13,946 bases of DNA, taken from positions 1 to 13,946 of the forward strand of contig JAOPYU010000354.1 in the NCBI GenBank assembly GCA_025964455.1, in the 5' to 3' direction. The position numbers and the translations under genes were made by a program. The first letter of the stretch is position 1. Every line of letters starts with the position of its first letter. The stretch is from Thermoleophilia bacterium. Lineage in GTDB: Bacteria; Actinomycetota; Thermoleophilia; Gaiellales; SKUG01. Of the stretch, positions 5,952-12,614 are shown piece by piece. The notes below the pieces were generated by a model. It made no database searches and was not told the origin of the DNA. It saw nothing but the letters and a program-made list of their open reading frames with translations.

Positions 5952-8414
5952 CTAGCTGAGCGCCACGGCGAGCTGGCGTGCGGCATTGAGCTGGGCGTCG
6001 GTGGCGCCCGGCGTCCGCAGGACCGTCTCGATCTCGCGCAGCGCATCGGCGACCGTGCGTCGCGTCGTCGTCTGCTGCTTGGCCGCCAGCGTCGAACCGT
6101 ACGGCACCGCGCCCGATGCGACGTTGAGCCATGCGGCGAGCAGGTCGGCCGTGCACAGCTGTCGCGCCGTGTTCGGCGGCGCCAGTGCCGCACTCGCCTG
6201 CGCGGTGCCCTGGAGCGGCGTGAGCTCCTCGAACACCCGGCTGCCTGCCCGCGTGAAGGCGAGGTAGCCGTCGAGCTGCGTCTGTGTGAGCACCCGGTTG
6301 CCCTGGAGCGAGTACTGCTGCTTGAACCACCCGATGGATCGCCGCGTGGTGCCGTTGTCGGCGATCAGCACGGCAGCGGTCACGGCGTCGGTGCCGGCCT
6401 CGTCGTCGGTCGCATCGACGCGGACCTCGAACACGCCGGGCTGGGCGAAGGTGACGCTCGACGTCGCGGCCGTGTTGAACGGGTGCACGCCGAACGGGCT
6501 GAAGGCCGGATCCGGAGTGGCCCCGTTGTTGAAGCGCACGACCCTGGAGCCGATCCACGTCGACGTCGGCCCGGCACTGAACACGTACGTCGTGTCGTCA
6601 GTTCCCGGGTCGGTCGCCGATGCACCGTAGGTGGAGGAGACCCCGACACGCTCCAGGAAGGCCCGGCCTCCGCCGAAGTCCACGACCCGCGTCTCGTCGA
6701 GGGTCAGGTCGGGAGCCACATTGGTGACGGTGACCTGCGCGCTCGCCTCGCTGCAGTCCTGGCTGGCGTCGCACACCCGGACGGTGGCGGTGTAGGTCGC
6801 CCCGCCGTCGAGGCCCTCGAAGCGTGGGCGTACGCCCGTCGCCTCGAGCGTGCCGGCCTTGTCGAGGCGCCACGCGTAGGTGAGCGGCTCGACGTCGAGG
6901 TCGAAGCTCGCGGAGGCGTCGAGCTGGATCGAGCTGCCCTCTGCCACCGTGTACGGACCGCCAGCGCCTGCGACCGGGATGTTCTCCGGATCGAGCGTGG
7001 TCGCGGCCTGCGGGTACGACGCGAAGCCGGTCATCGTCCAGGTCTGGTCGAACAGCACCGGGCGCACGGTCGCGATCGGGATGTCTTCGCTGTGGACGGG
7101 GCCGAGCGACAGCTCCCACGGGCCGACGGCGAACTCGGGGATCCTCGGCAGGCAGACCACACCGAAGATGACCGTGTCCTCGCAGAGCTCGGGCGTGCCC
7201 GGGACGATGACGGTCCTGGGGATGCCGGCCTTGGCCTGGAGCACCTTGAGTTCACCGCGCGTCTGGTACACGTGCTCGAACTTGTGGCGCATCGTGTTGT
7301 CGATCGAGAGGGTCGGTGCGATCGAGAACGGGTCCGTGAGCGTCTTCGGGATCGTGATCTCGAGCTTGTTCCCGGCCGTGATGCGCGGGTTGTTCGAGGT
7401 GCCGGAGGCGACGGTGGCACCTGCCGGCGTCTTCTCGGTCCACGCGAGTGCCTGCGGCAGCGCGAAGGTGACCTTCACGACCGGCTTGAACTCGAAGTCG
7501 TGGCCCTGGTCGGCGGTGAGGTAGATCTTGCCGTCGATGATGTCGTAGCTGGCGTTGCCGCCGGAGAACGACTTGGGCGTCGACTGGCCCCACGGGTACT
7601 TGCTCATGGAGTCGACGTCGAAGTTCGCGTTCAGGTACGACTGCTGGCCGGTGGCGCGCATGAGCGACATCGTGCTCTCGTCGAGGGAGGCATCGGGCTT
7701 GGCGGACTGCACGAGCGCCTCGATGCCGAGGTACTCGGCGACCTCGTCCTGGGACGAGTCGTAGATCACGCCGTAGAACTCCGGATCGGCGTGCTCGTCG
7801 AAGAACGTGTACTCCTCGCGGGCCAGGTTGAAGTTCGGGACGAGGGCGAACACGCCCGAGCAGCTGAACACGCAGATCTTGGCGTCGACGTCGGCCTTCA
7901 CGCCGAGGTAGCCGTTGAGCTTCAGGTCCTGCTCACCGGCGTCGTAGTTGAACGCGCGACCAGCCCGGTCGATCTGGCTTGTCGCGACCGTGATCGTGTC
8001 GCCCGGGTAGAACGAGGCCGGCGCGGGATACGTCACGTCGACGCGAGCGGGGTAGGTCACGTCGAGCTTGCCGCCCTGCACGTCGTACTCGAAGTCGAGG
8101 CCGAGCCCACCGGACGTCGAACCGGAGATGCCGCCCCCGAAGTCGATGTCGAACAGGCCTGCATCGATGGTCTTGACGTCCGAGACGCTGTCGGATTCAT
8201 CCCAGGTGAGGTCGATGAGGCCGCTGCGCTTGTCGACCGAGCCACCGGCTCCGGCGCCCCAGACCCCGGCGTCCTGGACCGCGAAGGTCGCCTCGTAGCT
8301 CGTCGGCGCGGCCTGCGCCAGCGGCGCGAGCAGGGCGAGGACGAGGGTGCCACCGACGAGGGCGCCAGCACAGGTGCGGCGAAGTCGGAGGCGAGTTCTT
8401 GGAGCGAAGGTCAC
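5952..8414 (-). CDS. Secreted PKD-domain protein with large unrecognised beta-rich N-terminal region
   Basis: An 820-aa exported protein. Residues 1-36 form a signal peptide: an Arg-rich start, a hydrophobic core, then PLAQAAP. Residues 37-475 are a beta-rich, Gly/Asp-rich region that I do not recognise. It contains a short tandem DVTYPARVDVTYPAP and Cys pairs (CVFSC, and two Cys around 400). About 478-567 is a PKD domain (GGPYTVAEGSSIQLDASASF, then YTATVRVCDASQDC). A second, weaker PKD-like domain runs from 568 to 688. The C-terminal 130 residues are helical (LLAAWLNVASG and TVADALREIE). There is no sortase motif or C-terminal membrane anchor, so it is probably released or held non-covalently. 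It lies 53 nt upstream of pfkA. GTG 8414 is chosen because the signal peptide starts there; an in-frame start at 8537 would add a non-signal extension. The role is unknown; adhesion or surface structure is inference only. Confidence 0.8.
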   Translation of the reverse strand: MTFAPRTRLRLRRTCAGALVGGTLVLALLAPLAQAAPTSYEATFAVQDAGVWGAGAGGSVDKRSGLIDLTWDESDSVSDVKTIDAGLFDIDFGGGISGSTSGGLGLDFEYDVQGGKLDVTYPARVDVTYPAPASFYPGDTITVATSQIDRAGRAFNYDAGEQDLKLNGYLGVKADVDAKICVFSCSGVFALVPNFNLAREEYTFFDEHADPEFYGVIYDSSQDEVAEYLGIEALVQSAKPDASLDESTMSLMRATGQQSYLNANFDVDSMSKYPWGQSTPKSFSGGNASYDIIDGKIYLTADQGHDFEFKPVVKVTFALPQALAWTEKTPAGATVASGTSNNPRITAGNKLEITIPKTLTDPFSIAPTLSIDNTMRHKFEHVYQTRGELKVLQAKAGIPRTVIVPGTPELCEDTVIFGVVCLPRIPEFAVGPWELSLGPVHSEDIPIATVRPVLFDQTWTMTGFASYPQAATTLDPENIPVAGAGGPYTVAEGSSIQLDASASFDLDVEPLTYAWRLDKAGTLEATGVRPRFEGLDGGATYTATVRVCDASQDCSEASAQVTVTNVAPDLTLDETRVVDFGGGRAFLERVGVSSTYGASATDPGTDDTTYVFSAGPTSTWIGSRVVRFNNGATPDPAFSPFGVHPFNTAATSSVTFAQPGVFEVRVDATDDEAGTDAVTAAVLIADNGTTRRSIGWFKQQYSLQGNRVLTQTQLDGYLAFTRAGSRVFEELTPLQGTAQASAALAPPNTARQLCTADLLAAWLNVASGAVPYGSTLAAKQQTTTRRTVADALREIETVLRTPGATDAQLNAARQLAVALS

Positions 8415-8569
8415 GGATGAGCCGATCGATGTCGTGGAACGGGGCCAACGGACTATCCCGCCGGGCAGCGGGGCCGTTCCGCGGTCATCCGAAGCTCGAA
8501 TCGTGAAAGCGGCCACGAATCGGGCAGGTTCGCTCACCCGCGTCGTCCGTCCATGCGAGGATCTGGCGC

Positions 8570-9505
8570 GTGCGCGGCGAAGACGACCCCATCCACGACG
8601 ACGACGATGACTCCGGCGATTGGCCGGAGGCAGGTGCCGAGGCGTCCAGTGATGAGGAGTCCTCTTCGGAGGAAGAGGGCTTCACGATGCCCACGCACGT
8701 GTTCTTCGAGAACGAGGCCCTGATCCGGGCGCTCAACGACCCGCGTCGCGGCGAGAACGATCCCGAGCTCGCCAAGCGCCTCTTCTCGGCCCTGCTCGAG
8801 GCCACGCTCATCGCGCTCGTGCCTGAGGAGCAGCAGCTCGGCGATGCAGAGGGCTCGGGCGAGGTCACGCTCGACGGCGAGCTCGAGCTGAGCTTCGTGC
8901 TGGTGCGCCATCCGGACGTCGAGGGCGACATCGTCCCGATGTTCACCGACGAGGGCTCGCTCGGATCGTTCCTGCCCGAGGGTGGGCGTTACGTCGCCCT
9001 CGCGGTGCGCGACCTGTTCCCGCTGCTCGGCTCGGGCAGCGAGGGTCCGCCCAACATCGTGATCAATCCCGGCGGCGACGAGGCGCTCCTGCTCACGCCA
9101 CGGATGGTCCAGGACCTGATCGATTCGGCGCGCGGCTACGGCACCGAGGTGATCGACGAGGGCGTCGAGGTCATCGTGGGCCCCGCCGACGATGGGCTGC
9201 CGGCAGACGCACAGGCAGCGGTCGCTACGCTCCTGAGCGAGCACGATTCGGTCCTGCAGTGCACGCAGCTGCAGTGGTTCATGCCCGACCGCCACGACGC
9301 GCCGTCGCTCGTGCTCGCGGTCGAGCTCGATCCGGACCTCGAGGGAGACACGCGCCGCTTCGCGCTCGCGTCCCTCTGGCGCGACCTCTCGCCCGTCCTG
9401 CGCACCCTCGACCGCCAGGTCGAGATGGTGGACCTGGCCGGCCAGCGCGAGCGCCTCGAGCCGACCGTCCGCACGCTCACGCCGTTCTATCGCCGACCGG
9501 AGTAG
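8570..9505 (+). CDS. SseB-family protein with acidic N-terminal tail
   Basis: A 311-aa protein with the SseB fold. The N-terminal domain covers about residues 45-185 (FFENEALIRALNDP, VPMFTDEGSLGSFLPEGGRY, then NIVINPGGDEALLLTPRMVQ), which is the typical SseB signature. A second domain fills about 195-305 and resembles the SseB C-terminal domain. The family is named for serine sensitivity in E. coli and is widespread in actinobacteria, but its biochemical role is unclear. Residues 1-39 are extremely acidic (runs of Asp, then Ser/Glu). The GTG start has GAGGA at 8557-8561, 8 nt upstream. An internal ATG at 8687 (residue 40) also follows a purine-rich GGAAGAGG, so a shorter 272-aa form without the acidic tail is possible. 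It is transcribed divergently from the PKD gene. Confidence 0.75.
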   Translation: MRGEDDPIHDDDDDSGDWPEAGAEASSDEESSSEEEGFTMPTHVFFENEALIRALNDPRRGENDPELAKRLFSALLEATLIALVPEEQQLGDAEGSGEVTLDGELELSFVLVRHPDVEGDIVPMFTDEGSLGSFLPEGGRYVALAVRDLFPLLGSGSEGPPNIVINPGGDEALLLTPRMVQDLIDSARGYGTEVIDEGVEVIVGPADDGLPADAQAAVATLLSEHDSVLQCTQLQWFMPDRHDAPSLVLAVELDPDLEGDTRRFALASLWRDLSPVLRTLDRQVEMVDLAGQRERLEPTVRTLTPFYRRPE

Positions 9506-9522
9506 GCGGCCTCGCGAGCCGG

Positions 9523-9546
9523 CCTCACGTGGTGTGCGTCGTGAGG
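9523..9546 (+). terminator. Hairpin downstream of the SseB-family gene
   Basis: CCTCACG (9523-9529) and CGTGAGG (9540-9546) form a perfect 7-bp stem with a 10-nt loop, starting 17 nt after the stop codon at 9505. Only a weak T-containing stretch follows (TGTTCGTGATTTCG). The right arm also begins a sequence shared with the flank of the second repeat copy. Confidence 0.4.
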
Positions 9547-9553
9547 TGTTCGT

Positions 9554-9805
9554 GATTTCGTGTGCGGGCGTCAAGAAATCGTGCTCGCGACGGGGTCGTG
9601 TCACGAGGTGGACGTGATTTCGTGTGCGGGCGGCAAGAAATCGTGCGCTGGGGGCGAAGGGGACCGCACGGGAGTTCCAGACGCGCGCGCATGCTTGAGC
9701 ACGTCGCGCGCACGATTTCGTGCGCGGGCGTCAAGAAATGGTGATCACCTCAGGACGTTGTGGCGAAGCGCGCACGATTTCATGCGCGGGCGTCAAGAAA
9801 TCGTG
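9554..9805 (+). repeat. Array of four 30-nt imperfect palindromes
   Basis: Four copies lie at 9554-9583, 9616-9645, 9714-9743 and 9776-9805. Each starts with GATTTC and ends in GAAATCGTG (GAAATGGTG in copy 3). Between the arms is a 15-nt loop that reads (G/A)TG(T/C)GCGGGCG(T/G)CAA in every copy. Start-to-start distances are 62, 98 and 62 nt. Copies 1 and 2 also share the bases before them (AGGTG, then CGTG). Copies 3 and 4 share CGCGCAC. This suggests duplication of a two-copy unit. Copy 4 has an 11-bp perfect stem (9771-9781 with 9797-9807). The region 9506-9873 contains no credible gene; short open frames in it are products of the repeat. Whether this is a REP-like element, an RNA or a protein-binding array cannot be told from sequence alone. 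Confidence 0.85.
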
Positions 9806-9856
9806 CGTCGGGCCGGACGATTCGGGATGGGGCAGGTGCGGGACCGCCGACCCGGC

Positions 9857-9862
9857 TACAAT
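9857..9862 (+). promoter_or_regulatory. Probable -10 element of the tRNA promoter
   Basis: TACAAT matches the TATAAT consensus at five of six positions and lies 11 nt before the tRNA 5' end at 9874. It stands out in very GC-rich surroundings. No convincing -35 is seen at 16-18 nt spacing. Confidence 0.5.
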
Positions 9863-9873
9863 TCACGCACTAC

Positions 9874-9947
9874 GGCCACGTAGCCCAATTGGTAGAGGCA
9901 GCGGACTCAAACCCCGCCCAGTGTCGGTTCGAGTCCGACCGTGGCTA
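9874..9947 (+). tRNA. tRNA-Leu (anticodon CAA), short variable loop
   Basis: A 74-nt cloverleaf without an encoded CCA. The acceptor stem GGCCACG (9874-9880) pairs with CGTGGCT (9940-9946), with a G-U first pair and discriminator A at 9947. The D arm 9883-9899 has a 3-bp stem (GCC/GGC) and the GG of the D loop. The anticodon arm 9901-9917 has loop CTCAAAC with anticodon CAA at 9908-9910, so it should read UUG leucine codons; the last stem pair is an A/C mismatch. The T arm GTCGG-TTCGAGT-CCGAC at 9923-9939 is perfect. The variable region 9918-9922 is only 5 nt, whereas bacterial tRNA-Leu normally carries a long extra arm (class II). The gene is clear; the amino-acid identity is taken from the anticodon alone. 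Confidence 0.82.
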
Positions 9948-9956
9948 TTGCGCCGA

Positions 9957-9973
9957 GCCGTCGTTCAGACGGC
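9957..9973. terminator. Hairpin between convergent tRNA and small gene
   Basis: GCCGTC (9957-9962) and GACGGC (9968-9973) form a perfect 6-bp stem with loop GTTCA. It starts 10 nt after the tRNA and its loop contains the stop codon (9965-9967) of the converging small gene. It could terminate either transcript, but no T-run follows. Confidence 0.4.
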
Positions 9974-10219
9974 GTCGCGCGCGCGCTCGCTGAAGCGGAA
10001 CAGTCCGCGGCGACGCATGGCGCGAGGCGATTCGCTGACCGCGAGCCGCTCCTCGGCCGGGACGATCTCGAAGGGATCGAGCACACCGACGGGGCCACGC
10101 GCCTCGCGCGCGGCCGAGAGTCGCTGCAGTGCCGAGCCGAGGCCCTCGCTGCGCTGCTGTGTCTGCTCGTCGCCCATTACCTCGACGATGCCCCGGATTC
10201 GCTGTTCGTGCAAGTGCAT
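9965..10219 (-). CDS. Small hypothetical protein, 84 aa
   Basis: An unrecognised small protein starting MHLHEQRIRGIVEVMG and ending RFSERARDAV. Third codon positions are mostly G or C across the reading frame, which supports coding. The composition is charged (many Arg, Glu and Gln), with no membrane segment, no Cys and a likely helical N-terminal half. A motif-like DPFEIVPAEERLAV lies near the middle. The open frame continues upstream into the lipid kinase gene without a stop; ATG 10219 is chosen because the upstream part is shadow sequence, and ATG 10177 (MGDEQTQQ) is an alternative start giving 70 aa. It lies 50 nt downstream of the lipid kinase on the same strand and may share its transcript. 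Nothing further can be said about function. Confidence 0.5.
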   Translation of the reverse strand: MHLHEQRIRGIVEVMGDEQTQQRSEGLGSALQRLSAAREARGPVGVLDPFEIVPAEERLAVSESPRAMRRRGLFRFSERARDAV

Positions 10220-10269
10220 GTGACGAGTGTTCCCGTCTCCGCGCGATTGATGCCTGCCCCCCGCAGCGC

Positions 10270-11148
10270 TCATCGGCCAGTCACCACCCGCAGCGGTTCG
10301 CCGTCGACGCGGCCCTCGATCTGGTGCCCCGGGACGTCCAGCACCTCGCCGTCGACGACCATCTTGTCCACCCCGTGCAGGTGCAGCTGCACGTGGCGCC
10401 CGCGCGCGTGGAAGACGCCCTCGCGCTCGGCGAGCTCGCCACGGACGAGCGCCGCAGCATCGACCGCCAGGCGCGGAGCGCCCCGATCGGCCGGCACGAG
10501 CACGAGGTCCAGCTCGCCATCGCCGTTCCGGACCTTGCCGGTGTTGGCCCAACCGCCGAACGCGCCGGTGCTCGCCAGCATCACCTGCCACGCCCGCCCG
10601 TCGTAGACCTCGACGCCGTCGACCGTCGCGACCACCGCGATCGGGCGCGTCCGCACGGCGGCGATCGCCGCGCCGACCGGATACGCGAGCGCACGCAGCA
10701 CGCCCTTGAAGCGCGTGGCTTCCTCGGCTGCCTCAGGTGCCATCCCGAACGACGCGACGTTCACGAACGGCACGTCGCCGATCCTGCCCAGGTCGATGGT
10801 GCGATATCGGTCGCCGGTCGCCGCGAGGATGCATGCCTGGGTCTGGTCGGTCGGCAGCTCCATCGCGCGCGCGAAGTCATTGGCGGTGCCGGCGGGCACG
10901 ACGCCAAGCGGGATCCCGAGCCTGTGGGCGAGCTTGGCCGCGCACCCGACGGAGCCGTCGCCACCGGCGACCACGACCCGCTCGATCACGCCGAGGCGAC
11001 CGCCGTTGGGGCGTTCCTCGTTCGACCAGCGCGCTGCCGTCTCCACGTCGGCATCGGTGACGATGCAGCCGCGCTCCACGAGCACGGCAGCAGGATCCAC
11101 CTGGTCGGCGGAGCCGCTGTTGGGATTGCTGACGAGCAGGACGTGCAC
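10270..11148 (-). CDS. Diacylglycerol kinase / lipid kinase family protein
   Basis: A cytoplasmic, membrane-associated lipid kinase of the DAGK catalytic family (DgkB/YegS type), which phosphorylates diacylglycerol or a related lipid using ATP. It has 292 aa. NPNSG lies at 8-12, the nucleotide-binding GGDGS at 62-66 and PAGTANDFARAM at 85-96. The C-terminal beta domain ends in RVDGEPLRVV, the usual closing motif. The region after GGDGS reads VGCAAKL where many members have VNEV. GTG 11148 is preferred because a strong GGGAAGGG lies 7 nt upstream; the open frame continues to a TTG at 11220 without support. It is transcribed away from the substrate-binding protein gene. The substrate cannot be read from sequence; a mycobacterial-type phosphatidylinositol or sphingosine role cannot be excluded. 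Confidence 0.85.
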   Translation of the reverse strand: MHVLLVSNPNSGSADQVDPAAVLVERGCIVTDADVETAARWSNEERPNGGRLGVIERVVVAGGDGSVGCAAKLAHRLGIPLGVVPAGTANDFARAMELPTDQTQACILAATGDRYRTIDLGRIGDVPFVNVASFGMAPEAAEEATRFKGVLRALAYPVGAAIAAVRTRPIAVVATVDGVEVYDGRAWQVMLASTGAFGGWANTGKVRNGDGELDLVLVPADRGAPRLAVDAAALVRGELAEREGVFHARGRHVQLHLHGVDKMVVDGEVLDVPGHQIEGRVDGEPLRVVTGR

Positions 11149-11360
11149 GGTGTCGCCCTTCCCACTCAGGTCGCATGTCACGCGGCCACGGCCGCGACGC
11201 CCCGTCGAAGGCGATGCCAATCCCTCGGCCTCGCGAGCAGGGCCGTTGCACGGAAGCGGCCGCTCCGTGGCCTCGCGTTCCCGCCGCGTGCCCGCTCGCC
11301 GCCCCCACGTCGGCCGCTTCTGAGCGCACCCGCGTGGGGCGCGACCGCCGATAGCACGGC

Positions 11361-12614
11361 ATGCGGAGTACGGGGACCCGAATCTTGTGTGTCATGGCCA
11401 TGCTGGCTGCAGCTGCGATGGTCGCTGCCGGCTGCGGCGGCGGCGGTGGTGGTGGTGGCGGCGGTGGCACGCCGCTCAAGGAGATCATCATCGCCTCCGA
11501 CCTGCCGCTCACCGGCAGCGCCCGCGCCCAGACCGAGAGCATGGTCAAGGCGATCGAGATGGCCATCGCCGAATCCAACGGCAAGGCCGGCGGGGTCAAG
11601 ATCACCTACAAGAGCCTCGACGATGCCACGGCCCAGGCGGGCAAGTGGGACGAGGCCAAGTGTGCCGACAACATGAACACCCTCGCCCAGGACCCGAAGG
11701 TCGTGGTCGTGATCGGGCCGATGAACTCGGGGTGCGCCCAGGTGCAGATCAAGACGGCGAACACCGCGGGCCTCGCGATCGTCAGCCCTGCGGCGACAGC
11801 GGTCGGCCTGACCAAGGCGGGCGGCGATCCGGGCGAGCCTGACAAGTACTACCCGAACGGCACCCGCAACTTCCTGCGGGTCGTGCTCGCGGATGACATG
11901 CAGGCCAAGGCCGCCGCGACCTGGGCGAAGGAACTCGGCATCTCCAAGGCCTTCGTGCTCCATGACAAGGAGACCTACGGCAAGGGGCTCGCGGACCAGT
12001 TCGAGGGCGCCGCGGAGGACCTCGGCATCGAGGTCGCGGGCAACGAGGGCATCGACCCGCTCGCCTCGAACTACCGGCCGCTCATCCCCAAGATCACCAA
12101 GTCGGGCGCCAAGCTCGTGTTCTTCGGGGGCATCACCCAGAACAACGCCGGCCAGGTCCTCAAGGACCTGCGAGCCGCATCCAAGGACACGGTGTTCATG
12201 GGGCCCGACGGCATCTTCGAGGAAGCCTTCGTCGAGGCTGCCGGTGAGTCGGGAGAGGGCGCGCTCGCGACCTTCGGCGGCGTCCCGCCCGAGAAGCTCG
12301 AGGGCAAGGGCAAGGAGTTCGTCGCCAAGTACACCAAGGCGCACGGCGCACCACAGGCGTACACCGCCTACGCCTATGACGCCACCGGCATGTCGATCGC
12401 GGCGATCGCCCGCTGCGCCGACGGCGCAGGCGTCACGCGCAAGTGCGTGCTCGAGGAGCTGTTCAAGACCAAGGACCACGAGGGCGCACTCGGCTCGTTC
12501 TCGATGACCGAGACCGGTGACTCCACGCTGAGCGTGCTGAGCGGCGTCAAGGTCAAGAACGGCGCCTGGGGCTTCGACCGCACCATCGATGTCGGAAAGG
12601 CCGAGGCCGAATGA
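11361..12614 (+). CDS. Branched-chain amino-acid type ABC transporter substrate-binding lipoprotein
   Basis: An extracytoplasmic receptor of the LivJ/LivK (periplasmic-binding type I, Peripla_BP_6) family that delivers small amino acids or amides to a LivHMGF permease. It has 417 aa. The signal sequence ends in the lipobox VAAGC with lipidated Cys25, followed by eleven glycines (26-36) as a flexible linker. The mature domain begins EIIIASDLPLTGSARAQTES. Further family features are VVVVIGPMNSGCAQ, AIVSPAATAVGLT, FLRVVLADDMQAKAAATWAKELG and AYTAYAYDATGMSIAAI. Cys residues near 102, 124, 352 and 361 could form disulfides. The stop overlaps the livH ATG by four bases. The upstream 140-nt region has an inverted repeat (CCCCACG at 11303-11309, CGTGGGG at 11333-11339) but no clear promoter. 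The ligand cannot be predicted. Confidence 0.92.
   Translation: MRSTGTRILCVMAMLAAAAMVAAGCGGGGGGGGGGGTPLKEIIIASDLPLTGSARAQTESMVKAIEMAIAESNGKAGGVKITYKSLDDATAQAGKWDEAKCADNMNTLAQDPKVVVVIGPMNSGCAQVQIKTANTAGLAIVSPAATAVGLTKAGGDPGEPDKYYPNGTRNFLRVVLADDMQAKAAATWAKELGISKAFVLHDKETYGKGLADQFEGAAEDLGIEVAGNEGIDPLASNYRPLIPKITKSGAKLVFFGGITQNNAGQVLKDLRAASKDTVFMGPDGIFEEAFVEAAGESGEGALATFGGVPPEKLEGKGKEFVAKYTKAHGAPQAYTAYAYDATGMSIAAIARCADGAGVTRKCVLEELFKTKDHEGALGSFSMTETGDSTLSVLSGVKVKNGAWGFDRTIDVGKAEAE

Noticed and set aside
5899..6558. N-terminal extension of PfkA of more than 200 residues
   Set aside because: The family start MRIGILTGGGD is at 5898 with a ribosome binding site. The extension overlaps the PKD gene in another frame and has no domain.
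5922..8420. 832-codon open frame on the plus strand opposite the PKD protein
   Set aside because: Typical antisense shadow in GC-rich DNA. The minus-strand frame has a signal peptide and PKD domains; the plus-strand product is low-complexity Arg/Val/Glu-rich with no domain.
8436..8480. GGAACGG / CCGTTCC inverted repeat in the divergent PKD-SseB intergenic region
   Set aside because: Seven-bp arms 31 nt apart are expected by chance in such GC-rich sequence. Kept only as a possible operator, not called.
9554..9805. CRISPR array (30-nt repeats, 32-nt spacers)
   Set aside because: Only four units, each differing by one or more bases. One gap is 68 nt, the units are palindromic, the neighbouring spacers share sequence with each other, and no cas gene is in the window.
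9560..9883. Short open frames across the repeat array (products such as MRGRQEIV)
   Set aside because: They are created by the repeat units themselves, overlap the tRNA gene and lack ribosome binding sites.
11255..11264. Ten-base palindrome AGCGGCCGCT upstream of the substrate-binding protein gene
   Set aside because: Short perfect GC palindromes are common at this base composition and there is no second copy or promoter context.
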